The position numbers and the translations under genes were made by a program. From the NCBI GenBank assembly GCA_045588485.1, contig JAZNEI010000014.1, positions 21,150 through 85,149 of the forward strand: 64,000 nt of DNA. Direction: 5' to 3'. The stretch comes from HGM04593 sp045588485. GTDB lineage: Bacteria > Bacteroidota > Bacteroidia > Bacteroidales > Bacteroidaceae. Below, piece by piece: positions 41,240 to 49,496 of this stretch. Under the pieces are notes generated by a model that did not search any database, had not been told where the DNA came from, and saw only the letters and a list, made by a program, of their open reading frames with translations. Positions within the stretch are counted from its first letter, which is position 1, and each line of letters opens with the position of its first letter.

Positions 41240-41279
41240 GACAGCGATTAGTTTTTTTCACTAATTGCTGTCTTTTTTT
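41240..41279 (+). terminator. Terminator of the threonine unit
   Basis: Perfect 13-base arms GACAGCGATTAGT (41240-41252) and ACTAATTGCTGTC (41260-41272), one G-T wobble allowed, followed by seven T. Confidence 0.9.
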
Positions 41280-41357
41280 GTTTAATTCTTGCACAGATGA
41301 ATCATTAGCGCTACTTTTGCTGCAGATTTCAATTACGGGGTGCCTAAGAGGGTGGCT

Positions 41358-41495
41358 AACTTTTATAAAGAGCTAACTTTATAAGGAACGAACTTTTATA
41401 AGGATACAGACTTTATAAGGAACTAACTTTTTATAAAGGAATGTACTTTTATAAAGGAACAGTTTTTATAAAGGGGTAAACTTTTACAAGGGAGT
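41358..41495 (+). repeat. Array of about eight degenerate ACTTTTATAAAGG units
   Basis: Units of 15-20 bases repeat between thrC and the thiamin riboswitch: AACTTTTATAAAGAGCT, AACTTTATAAGGAACG, AACTTTTATAAGGATACAG and so on to AAACTTTTACAAGGG. The core CTTTTATAAAG is itself a palindrome. There are no spacers of CRISPR type. It may bind a protein or be a slippage product. Confidence 0.7.
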
Positions 41496-41592
41496 TCTTA
41501 TTGTAAAGATTGCAATTGCCCAACCTCATCGAAAAGGCTGAGATCATACCCATAACCTGATCCGGATAATGCCGGCGTAGGGAATAGGCTAT
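41485..41592 (+). promoter_or_regulatory. TPP riboswitch (THI element)
   Basis: The conserved core is plain: GGCTGAGA (41537-41544), ATACCC, then AACCTGATCCGGATAATGCC and GGCGTAGGGAA. It would bind thiamin pyrophosphate and shut off the downstream thiamin-uptake genes. The 5' helix begins in the last repeat of the array (GGGAGTTC near 41491), so its left edge is uncertain. Confidence 0.93.
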
Positions 41593-41672
41593 ATGGCGTG
41601 GCCACACATATAGCTGCACTGGAAAAATCCCCATTTTCCGTTTAACCGGGAGTTGGAGGATTTCTTTTTTTC
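41593..41672 (+). terminator. Riboswitch expression platform with terminator
   Basis: A strong hairpin, TATATGGCGTGGCCACACATATA-type (within 41591-41613), is followed by a terminator-like stem AATCCCCA/TTGG-A-GGATT (41626-41663) and seven T. The ATG of the receptor gene is 32 bases further on. TPP binding probably favours the terminator. Confidence 0.75.
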
Positions 41673-41703
41673 TCTGGCTCCACAAAAAAGATTTGGAATT
41701 GCA

Positions 41704-43941
41704 ATGAAAAAGAGAACATTGCTTGGCTGCCTTGTTGTAATGGCAGCCACGGCCATCTGTGCACAGACACAGAAGAACGAAAAGGACAGTTTGCAGATAT
41801 ACGATCTGCAACAGGTGGAGATTATGTCTACAAGAGCTACCGAAACAACTCCTATTGCCTATACAAACATTGGAAGCAAGGAGATTAAAGAGCAGAATGT
41901 CGGACTCGACTTCCCCTATCTTGTGAGTATGACTCCCAGCGCAATCACTACGAGTGATGCAGGGGCAGGAATAGGCTACACCAGCCTGCGCATACGCGGA
42001 ACCGATGGCACACGCATCAACGTAACAGCTAACGGCATACCCATCAACGATGCCGAGAGTCATACTGTTTTCTGGGTGAATCTGCCCGACCTTGCATCGT
42101 CGGTAAAGGATATACAAATTCAGCGAGGGGTGGGAACATCGACCAACGGTGCAGGCTCGTTCGGTGCAAGTGTTAATCTTCAGACAAGCAGCATGAGCAT
42201 GCAACCATACGCCACGATAAGTGCCTCGGCCGGTTCGTTCGGAACAAACAAACAGACTGTTAAGATTGGTTCGGGACTGCTTGGCGAACATTGGACCATA
42301 GATGCACGACTCTCGAATATAGGCAGCGACGGATACATCGACCGTGCATCAACCAAACTAAAATCGCACTATCTTCAGGCGGCGTATTACGGCAAGAACA
42401 CTGCTGTCAAGTTTATCACATTTGCAGGTGACGAGGAGACCTACCACGCCTGGAACTATGCGTCGAAAGAGGAAATTGCCCAGTATGGCCGTCGCTATAA
42501 CTCTTGCGGATATATGTACACCGATGAAAATGGCAAGGCGCATTACTACAAGGACCAAACCGACAATTATGTTCAGAAGAACTATCAGCTTCTGCTCGAC
42601 CACCATTTCAGCAACAATATAAGCCTTAACCTTGGTCTACACTACACCAAGGGCGACGGATACTACCAAGAGTATAAGGGTTCGCGCAAATTGGTGGAGT
42701 ATGCCCTATTGCCCTTTGAGCAAAATGGTGAGACCGTAAAAAAGAGCGACCTTGTACGTCGCAAGGCTATGGATAACCATTTTGGTGGAGGAATATTCTC
42801 GTTAAACTATAAAAACGATAGAGTCACAGCCTCTTTAGGTGGAGCGTTTAACAGATACGACGGCGACCATTTCGGAAAGGTACTTTGGGTAAAGAACTAT
42901 ATTGGTGCTCTTGATGCCGGACACGAGTATTACCGCAACAACGGCTCTAAGAACGATGGCAATATATACCTTAAGGCCGACTACCGCCTCGTGCAAGGTC
43001 TAAATGCATACGCCGATATACAGTATCGTCACATTAGCTACAAGATTAACGGTTGCAACGACAAATGGAACGATGCAACAGATGCTTTACAGACTTTGGA
43101 TGTAAACGAGAAATTCGATTTTATAAACCCCAAGGCAGGACTATCGTGGCAGATAGACCGCCACAATCGCTTGTTCGGTTCGGTGAGCGTGGCACACAAA
43201 GAACCCACACGCAACAACTACACCGACGGCAAACTCACCGAGCACCCCACTGCCGAGCGCCTCACCGACTACGAGTTTGGCTACACATTCGGCAACAGTT
43301 GGTTGCAAGCAGGAGTAAACCTCTACTATATGGACTATAAAGACCAGCTTGTGCTAACAGGCGAACTAAATGAAATAGGCGAACCTATGGCAAAAAATAT
43401 CCCCGACAGCTACCGTGCAGGAGTTGAACTTATGGCAGGCATAGAGCTACCCTTCGGACTATCGTGGAAGGCTAATGCCACATTCAGCCGCAACCGCATA
43501 AAGGACTTTACCGAAGTACTCTATGACGACAACACCTACGAGCGTTGGGAAATAAATCACGGCGAGACACCTATCTCATTCTCGCCCGATGTAATTGTAA
43601 ACAACACTCTCGGCTACCGATACAAAGGTGCCTCATTGTCGCTTCACACGCAATATGTTGGCAAGCAGTATATGAGTAATGCCCGACAGAGTGAACATCT
43701 TCTCGATGCCTACCTTGTTAGCAATCTTTATGCATCGTACAGTTTCAAACTGAATAGTATGAAGAATATTACAATTGGAGTAAATGTTTACAACCTCTTT
43801 AACGAAGAGTACGAGAACAACGGATATGCCGGCAGCGGATACTACACCGATGATAATGGAACAAAAAACCGCTACAACTATTCAGGATACGCTGCACAAG
43901 CAGGAACAAACTTTATGGGACACGTAACTATAGAGCTATAA
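41704..43941 (+). CDS. TonB-dependent outer-membrane receptor, probable thiamin transporter
   Basis: A 745-residue receptor. I start it at MKKRTLLGCLVVMAATAICAQ (signal peptide, about 1-21); a longer frame from 41653 lies inside the terminator. The plug domain spans about 35-150 (SIKDIQIQRGVGTSTNGAGSFGASVNLQTS holds the plug motif), then a 22-strand barrel. A TonB-box-like segment is not clear. The C-terminus ends in YAAQAGTNFMGHVTIEL, typical of barrels. It is the first gene after the TPP riboswitch and precedes pnuC-like and thiamin diphosphokinase genes, the recurring Bacteroidota thiamin-salvage unit. The substrate is inferred from this context. Confidence 0.92.
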   Translation: MKKRTLLGCLVVMAATAICAQTQKNEKDSLQIYDLQQVEIMSTRATETTPIAYTNIGSKEIKEQNVGLDFPYLVSMTPSAITTSDAGAGIGYTSLRIRGTDGTRINVTANGIPINDAESHTVFWVNLPDLASSVKDIQIQRGVGTSTNGAGSFGASVNLQTSSMSMQPYATISASAGSFGTNKQTVKIGSGLLGEHWTIDARLSNIGSDGYIDRASTKLKSHYLQAAYYGKNTAVKFITFAGDEETYHAWNYASKEEIAQYGRRYNSCGYMYTDENGKAHYYKDQTDNYVQKNYQLLLDHHFSNNISLNLGLHYTKGDGYYQEYKGSRKLVEYALLPFEQNGETVKKSDLVRRKAMDNHFGGGIFSLNYKNDRVTASLGGAFNRYDGDHFGKVLWVKNYIGALDAGHEYYRNNGSKNDGNIYLKADYRLVQGLNAYADIQYRHISYKINGCNDKWNDATDALQTLDVNEKFDFINPKAGLSWQIDRHNRLFGSVSVAHKEPTRNNYTDGKLTEHPTAERLTDYEFGYTFGNSWLQAGVNLYYMDYKDQLVLTGELNEIGEPMAKNIPDSYRAGVELMAGIELPFGLSWKANATFSRNRIKDFTEVLYDDNTYERWEINHGETPISFSPDVIVNNTLGYRYKGASLSLHTQYVGKQYMSNARQSEHLLDAYLVSNLYASYSFKLNSMKNITIGVNVYNLFNEEYENNGYAGSGYYTDDNGTKNRYNYSGYAAQAGTNFMGHVTIEL

Positions 43942-43948
43942 TAATAAA

Positions 43949-44539
43949 ATGGAACAGTATATCGAGATTCTGGGCACAATTGTAGGCCTCGTCTATCTGT
44001 GGCAGGAGTACCACGCAAACATCTATCTGTGGATAACAAGCATTATAATGCCTGCAATATATCTGTATATCTACTATAATGCAGGACTTTATGCCGATTT
44101 TGGCATAAACATCTACTATCTTGTAATTGCCCTTTACGGATGGCTCGCTTGGCGCTACCGGTTCAGTTTTACAAAACGCAGCGAAAGGAACGAAGATGAG
44201 TTGTCAATAAGCCATATAAGCCGAAATACAGCTTTACGACTCGCCCTAATCTTTCTTGCGGCATGGGCAATAATCTCGTATATACTCATTAATTATACAA
44301 ATAGTACAGTACCCTTTAGCGACGCATTCACCACCGCCCTAAGTATTGTGGGTATGTATATGCTTGCCCGTAAATATTTAGAGCAATGGTGGGTGTGGTT
44401 GGTTGTTGATATAGCAAGCGGTGCCCTTTACATCTATAAAGAGCTATTTTTTACCGCTGCGTTGTACACACTCTACGCAATAATCGCTATCTTTGGCTAT
44501 CGTAAATGGAAGAGACTGATGAACTATGAAAAACATTGA
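43949..44539 (+). CDS. pnuT: PnuC-like thiamin transporter (PnuT)
   Basis: A 196-residue inner-membrane protein with seven spans. The PnuC pattern is seen in IEILGTIVGLVYLWQEYHANIYLWITSIIMPAIYLYIYY and YYLVIALYGWLAWRYRF, then DAFTTALSIVGMYMLARKYLEQWWVWLVVDIASGALYIYKELFFTAALY. PnuC proteins carry vitamin nucleosides by facilitated diffusion, trapped by phosphorylation. Placement between the riboswitch-controlled receptor and the thiamin diphosphokinase points to thiamin (PnuT) and not nicotinamide riboside. The gene overlaps the kinase by 14 bases. Confidence 0.9.
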   Translation: MEQYIEILGTIVGLVYLWQEYHANIYLWITSIIMPAIYLYIYYNAGLYADFGINIYYLVIALYGWLAWRYRFSFTKRSERNEDELSISHISRNTALRLALIFLAAWAIISYILINYTNSTVPFSDAFTTALSIVGMYMLARKYLEQWWVWLVVDIASGALYIYKELFFTAALYTLYAIIAIFGYRKWKRLMNYEKH

Positions 44540-45140
44540 TGCTGTAATATTGGCAAACGGTGACTATCCTACCGCCGAGACTCCACTGCGCATATTGGAA
44601 GATGCACCATATATTGTCTGTTGCGACGGCGCTGCCAACAGATATCTCGAGGAGGGGAAAATACCCGATGCAATAATAGGCGACGGTGATTCACTTGCAC
44701 CAGCGTACCGAAAGAAATATCTGCATCTCCTGCACCACATCACCGAGCAAGAGAGCAACGACCAGACAAAGGCACTCCGTTTTTTATTGTCACAAGGCAA
44801 ACGTAATATTGCCATTTTGGGTGCAACGGGACGACGCGAAGACCACACATTAGGCAACATCAGCCTACTCATCGACTATACCCGTACCGGAGCTAATGTG
44901 CGAACATATACCGACCACGGAGTATTCATTCCATGCAACGGTAATAGCACAATAGAGACAATGGCAGGACAACAAATATCAATATTCAATTTCACAGCCC
45001 AAGGCTTCTCTGCCGAGGGGCTGCGCTATCCCATTTTCGACTTTACCAATTGGTGGCAGGGAACACTTAACGAAGCTATCGGCAACAAGGTAACCATAAG
45101 TGCCACAGGCGAATATCTGTTATTTATCAACTACAAGTAA
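44526..45140 (+). CDS. thiN: Thiamin diphosphokinase
   Basis: A 204-residue enzyme that turns thiamin into thiamin pyrophosphate with ATP. Family motifs are YIVCCDGAANRYLEEGKIPDAIIGDGDSL (near 31-59), EQESNDQTKALRFLLSQG, and ILGATGRREDHTLGNISLL. The C-terminal beta domain is present. It begins 14 bases before the PnuT stop, so the transporter and kinase are coupled: uptake and metabolic trapping in one step. The product TPP would in turn close the riboswitch. Confidence 0.93.
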   Translation: MKNIDAVILANGDYPTAETPLRILEDAPYIVCCDGAANRYLEEGKIPDAIIGDGDSLAPAYRKKYLHLLHHITEQESNDQTKALRFLLSQGKRNIAILGATGRREDHTLGNISLLIDYTRTGANVRTYTDHGVFIPCNGNSTIETMAGQQISIFNFTAQGFSAEGLRYPIFDFTNWWQGTLNEAIGNKVTISATGEYLLFINYK

Positions 45141-45177
45141 AAAGCAAAGATAAGAGTTTGATACCGATACACAGAAT

Positions 45178-45945
45178 TCAAAGAGCCGATACATAACGTG
45201 TGCGGAACGACTCTCGCGCCTTTCTCACATAAAGTCTAATCACATCATCGGGCAATGAGGAGGAATGTACGTATGCTCGCGTTGCATCGGGAAATTTTGC
45301 AAGTGCAGTAGCCAACAACCACGCTACTCCCATACGCACATAATAGGGCGAGGTCCCCTGTACCGTACCCATCTGCGGCTTTTCGGGGCGACCTTTTACA
45401 CTCTTATATAGCGACTCTATTATTGAGAAGTCTAACGAATTAATCTGTTTGAATAGCAGCTTCAGCCACTCATCATCGATAAAATAGCACATTGATGCAA
45501 CAATAGCAAAGCGCACCTCGAATTCACGTTTCGAGGCGAACCACCGCAATAAAAAATTCCACAGTTTCTCTTTATCGGCACGTTGCATCCACTTTGCATT
45601 GGCACAGAAAGCGTCGCACACCGCCCAATTATCGAGTACAGGAATATAGTGTTCGAGCATCGAAAAGCGCTGTTCCAGTGGGCATTTCTGCAGGTTAATC
45701 AAGAATCCCCAAATAACCGTCTCTTCATAGGTAAGAGCATCGTGTGCAGCCTGCTCGAATCGGGCAATATACTCGGCCCCATCCTCCTTTGAGAGAGTCT
45801 TTGCCACAAGTTTCATCTCGGGAGTATGCAGTCCCATCACCCTGCGACAAGGCAAGGCATTCACAACTCTTAAATGCCCTTCGCGGTAATGTCCGTCCGA
45901 CAAGAACCGTTCACTAACCAAAGGTGCAAGAATATCCTCAATCAT
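45178..45945 (-). CDS. DNA alkylation repair (AlkD-like HEAT-repeat) protein
   Basis: A 255-residue helical protein with HEAT-like repeats. Recognisable segments are MGLHTPEMKLVAKTL, YEETVIWGFLINLQKCPLEQRF, NWAVCDAFCANAKWM (the W-x-x-x-D-x-F pattern), and EFEVRFAIVASMCYFIDDEWLKLLFKQIN. AlkD glycosylases excise alkylated bases by this fold. The late segment YYVRMGVAWLLATALAKFP is typical. It overlaps the acetyltransferase gene by 8 bases. Confidence 0.88.
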   Translation of the reverse strand: MIEDILAPLVSERFLSDGHYREGHLRVVNALPCRRVMGLHTPEMKLVAKTLSKEDGAEYIARFEQAAHDALTYEETVIWGFLINLQKCPLEQRFSMLEHYIPVLDNWAVCDAFCANAKWMQRADKEKLWNFLLRWFASKREFEVRFAIVASMCYFIDDEWLKLLFKQINSLDFSIIESLYKSVKGRPEKPQMGTVQGTSPYYVRMGVAWLLATALAKFPDATRAYVHSSSLPDDVIRLYVRKARESFRTRYVSAL

Positions 45946-46489
45946 TCTTTATACTCTGCAAATGCCACATCTTATGTCCTAAGAATGTGGTAGGATTAAT
46001 ACGCTCAAAGCCCAATGAGGTATATAATGCCTCGGCATCGGGATTCTCAACATCAACCAAAAGACCAACACGGCTGAATCCTGCTTCAAAAGCTCTCTCG
46101 CGCATTGCACAAAGCAGTTTACTACCAATACCGCATCCGCGATACTGTGACAATACAGCAAGTGAGTCGATATAAAATTCCCCCACACTTGTCTCATCCT
46201 CTATGTCGAGCAAACGACCGGTCTTTTCCACAATAAGAGTCTGAAGCGGTGCTCGAAGTTCATAGAGCCGTGCACCATCATAACCCACAATAGCACCCAC
46301 TGCATTTCCGTCAATCTCGGCAACAAGAGCATTGCAATAACTATATTGCGCATCGGTACGCGCGGCAAGTTTCACAAAGACCTCGTACAGAGGATGTTTC
46401 TCATCGTAATGAAGCGCCATACATACTACAAGCCCAATAAAAGGAGCATCATCAGCAACAGCTTCTCTTATTATTATATCTTTGTTCAT
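45938..46489 (-). CDS. GNAT-family N-acetyltransferase
   Basis: A 183-residue acetyltransferase. The acetyl-CoA motif is IDSLAVLSQYRGCGIGSKLLCAMRERA (Q/R-x-x-G-x-G), and DVENPDAEALYTSLGFERINPTTFLGH is the C-terminal region. The substrate cannot be read from sequence. It lies upstream of the AlkD-like gene with which it overlaps by 8 bases, a probable two-gene unit. Confidence 0.9.
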   Translation of the reverse strand: MNKDIIIREAVADDAPFIGLVVCMALHYDEKHPLYEVFVKLAARTDAQYSYCNALVAEIDGNAVGAIVGYDGARLYELRAPLQTLIVEKTGRLLDIEDETSVGEFYIDSLAVLSQYRGCGIGSKLLCAMRERAFEAGFSRVGLLVDVENPDAEALYTSLGFERINPTTFLGHKMWHLQSIKND

Positions 46490-46802
46490 TTTCTACCTAT
46501 TATTACATAATTTCCATTAATAGTTCAAAATTACAAAAAAGGAGATGAACTAGCAACTATCGCATTTATATTATTTACTGAAGTAACAAGCTTTCGGATG
46601 AAACATCCTAAAAATATGTAATAATAACTATTTTCGGGCAACTGAATAATAAATAGGCAATTAAATACAAAATCACACAATATGTAAAGATTTATCTCGA
46701 ACGTATGTGAGAGTTCTAATTAATCCTTTATTGAGATTTCTTCTCCCATGTGGGGTCGTCGAAATAACAACATTGTGTAAATTGCCATATAATTACAAAA
46801 AA
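46490..46802. other. AT-rich intergenic region with no gene seen
   Basis: About 310 bases between the acetyltransferase start and the hairpin at 46803. I find no open frame, RNA gene or repeat that can be supported. It must contain the promoter of the minus-strand acetyltransferase unit, but no clear consensus box was found. Confidence 0.5.
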
Positions 46803-46842
46803 ATAATAACCTCGAAAGCCCGTAAGCTTTCGAGGTTATTAT
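46795..46842 (-). terminator. Terminator of the small WGNLW protein gene
   Basis: Perfect 17-base arms ATAATAACCTCGAAAGC (46803-46819) and GCTTTCGAGGTTATTAT (46826-46842), loop of 6. On the minus strand a run of T follows. It is 20 bases past the stop at 46863. Confidence 0.88.
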
Positions 46843-46862
46843 CGTTATATACTACACATTTG

Positions 46863-47033
46863 TTAATTCCACAAGTTACCCCACTCTCCACGACGGTCGT
46901 TACCAAGCTGTGAACCGGGATCAGATGTATCTACTATCTTATCGTCACTGCCTACAGGCAAAGAAACTGCAAGCATAGCCTCAGGTTCAAAGTTTACCTC
47001 AGTAATAATAGGTGCTAAATAAACTCTTTTCAT
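46863..47033 (-). CDS. Small Bacteroidales protein ending in RRGEWGNLWN
   Basis: A 56-residue protein read on the minus strand from an ATG at 47033: MKRVYLAPIITEVNFEPEAM, LAVSLPVGSDDKIVDTSDPG, then SQLGNDRRGEWGNLWN. The shape (M-K-x-x-Y-x-x-P-x-x-x-x-V at the start and R-R-G-x-W-G-x-L-W at the end) belongs to a group of short Bacteroidales proteins often found next to secreted proteins, with no known function. It lies 49 bases downstream of the T9SS protein gene on the same strand and ends before a strong terminator, so it is probably the last cistron. Confidence 0.72.
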   Translation of the reverse strand: MKRVYLAPIITEVNFEPEAMLAVSLPVGSDDKIVDTSDPGSQLGNDRRGEWGNLWN

Positions 47034-47081
47034 ATGAAATATTTTATGCTTATTCTAAATTATGTTTCTAATCACTCGCAA

Positions 47082-49372
47082 TTACTTAACCAGCACTTTT
47101 TTACCATTTACAATGTAAATGCCGGGAGCTGTAATACTTTCTATTCTACGGCCTGTAAGGTCGAAAATAACCTTTGCTTTTTCAGTTCTAATCTCCTCGA
47201 TGCCTGTTGTGCCGTCGTAACGAACACCGTAGCTTGCAATGCTACCTGCACCGGCTGGCTTGGGAAGATATGCCTTGTGACCATTATTAAGGAATGTGCC
47301 ATCAGACTGACCATCTGTAACTGCTCTATAAAAACCAACAGTTCCGTCAACTACACCAAGAACATAGGCATCGGCTGTAACATACTCCGATGCTACTGTA
47401 CCTCTAAGAGCACTTGTTTCTGTATTCTCTGTCGATGTAATTGTAAAGCTATATGTACCGGCATCAGCTACCACTACTACACCTGTGTTTGCAGGAATAA
47501 TACCACCTTTAACCTCGGTAAGATTTGCCCACTCGCCATCAACAGCAACGGTATAAGCCTTAACATTAGCAGGAATTTCAAGTGCCACAGGAGCATATAG
47601 TGTTGCCTTGCCCTCCTCGCCAACAACGACAGGAAGAGCAGCAACCTCCTCAATTATAAAATCGTGATTTACGCCACAATTGCTGCTGCATCTATCGGCA
47701 CGAGTACCTGCATTATCGTGAAGGTTCTTAGAACCCGCAGTAGCATTGTCGGTAAGCGCATATTTACCAAAAGTATTTGGCGACTGTGAGAAAGTCCAAG
47801 CACTCTTTGTAGCATCACCAACAACACCTATTTCACGGGTGTTACGTGTGTATGTACCTGTTGCATAGTTCAAGAGAGAATTACCATCGAGAAGGAATAT
47901 TGTACCTGCAAGATTGCATTCACCCTCCGATTTCATAGCCATCTGTCTGCTTGATGCATCATAGAGACTCGAGGCATCAATATAATTACCCGAATTTCCC
48001 TTCAGACGATAGTAATTACCGGCCTTAGGCTGATTAATAGAGAACGAGCCGACAATAGCATTAAGTTCGTCAATCTTTACATTAATCTCTTCGGGAGTAG
48101 GTGTAGAAGTAGATGTAATTGCATTATAGTAATCAACTATAGCCTGGAATTCTGCCAAGTAATTGGGGTTACTTGAAGTATACTCACCCATAGCATTGCC
48201 AATAGTTATATTGCTAAACAATGTCTGTGCATTGCTAATTGCAGTACCAAGATTATTCTTAGCTGTAGTATTATCTAATTCAAAAGCATTAACAGCTTGC
48301 ACAATTAATGCAAGTACATCCTCACCAAGGTCATCAATCTCGGTAACACAATGTCCGTTTCCGGTGTCATTAAGGTCAGTCCAACCACCATTCCAAGTAA
48401 TAAGACCTTCGCCAAAATTGGGAGAATGGTTAGCAACACATTTACCATCGTTCAGCGTTGTGAAAATAATAGGATAATTTGACAAATTACCTTTCTTGAA
48501 TGTAACCTTCGCAGGAGTATCAGACATAGGGACTGAAGCATTTTTGTCAGCACTCTGTACACCCAAGAACTGTTTCTTACCAAGATTATAAAGATAGTAA
48601 TTCTCTTTGTCTGACTTGTAGACTGTCCACTTAAAATAGTCGCTGTTTGTATCGGCTGGAACCCTTGCTGTAGAGATGGCATAATCACTTGATTCTGAAG
48701 CGCCCATCGCTCCGCGTTGTGTTACAAAAGTATATAATTTCCCGTTTACAAATTCACTGGGATCTTTAATTGTAACAGGTTCCGGCTCGGGGTCGGGAGC
48801 AGACTCACTAACCTCTACTGCATACACATAGTGTATTGTCCAACCACCCAAACCTGTATTATATTGAGGAGTACCTGATGTACCATTCTGTACATTAATC
48901 CATTTACCTGAATTATTTACGAAACGGACCAACACATATCCTCGGTGTCTACATAAGGCTTTGAGTCGCCATCGCCGTTGAAGTTAGAAGAACCATCACC
49001 TGCCTGAGTTGGATTGGTTGTTGTAAACACAGCAGCACCCTCGATAGAACCGAAGTCCTTGGGAGAACCTGTCTGCATATAGGTTCCGTTCAACTTTTTA
49101 AGATAGTAAGAACCAGCCTTACCTTCGACAGTAGGCTCCCACACAAACACTGCTGCGTCTGTAAAATCGGCAGCGCTGTAGGGTACAGCGCCTGTGTTAC
49201 CAACAAAATAATAATTGTTGGTAGCAGAAAGGTTTTTAATGGCAATGTAGGTAGATGCAGTCTTAGCATTCAATTCTGCAGAACTCAGACGAGTCTCGGT
49301 GAGACTGTAACTCTGTGCCATTGCAACAATTGTGATAAACAATGTCGCGATAAATAAAGTAAATTTTCTCAT
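47082..49372 (-). pseudogene. Secreted T9SS-cargo protein interrupted by a frameshift
   Basis: One gene of about 763 codons appears as two frames. The first (49372-48917) has a signal peptide (MRKFTLFIATLFITIVAMAQ) and YIAIKNLSATNNYYFVGNTG. Near 48935-48945 it shifts, ending CWSVS, while the other frame continues LVRFVNNSGKWINVQNG. That frame runs to 47082 and ends in VIFDLTGRRIESITAPGIYI, then VNGKKVLVK, a T9SS sorting tail similar to that of the GH16 enzyme. The middle has repeats of unknown function and no catalytic motif I recognise. The shift lies in no homopolymer. Either the gene is decayed or the sequence has an indel error. Confidence 0.72.
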
Positions 49373-49496
49373 AAAAAAGTTAGTTATAATTTATAATCTA
49401 TATTGAATTACAAAGAAAATAATTTATTAATAAACATCATGGACGAAAATGTTAAAGTTTTTTAAATGCCAAAAATTCTTAATATTCACACTTTTA

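Noticed and set aside
41358..41495. CRISPR-like array
   Set aside because: Units are 15-20 bases, degenerate and contiguous, with no unique spacers and no cas genes nearby.
41653..41703. 17 extra N-terminal residues for the TonB receptor
   Set aside because: They are encoded inside the terminator stem and T run of the riboswitch platform; the next Met starts a good signal peptide.
41449..42291. 280-codon minus-strand frame across the TPP riboswitch and receptor start
   Set aside because: It is antisense to an obvious signal peptide, plug domain and riboswitch, and shows no recognisable domain.
47034..47600. 188-codon plus-strand frame, Cys- and Asn-rich
   Set aside because: It lies antisense to the T9SS tail-bearing frame and overlaps its C-terminal sorting signal.
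48935..48935. A separate gene starting with GTG at 48935
   Set aside because: The frame begins in the middle of a domain that continues from the upstream signal-peptide frame, so a frameshift in one gene explains both better than two genes.
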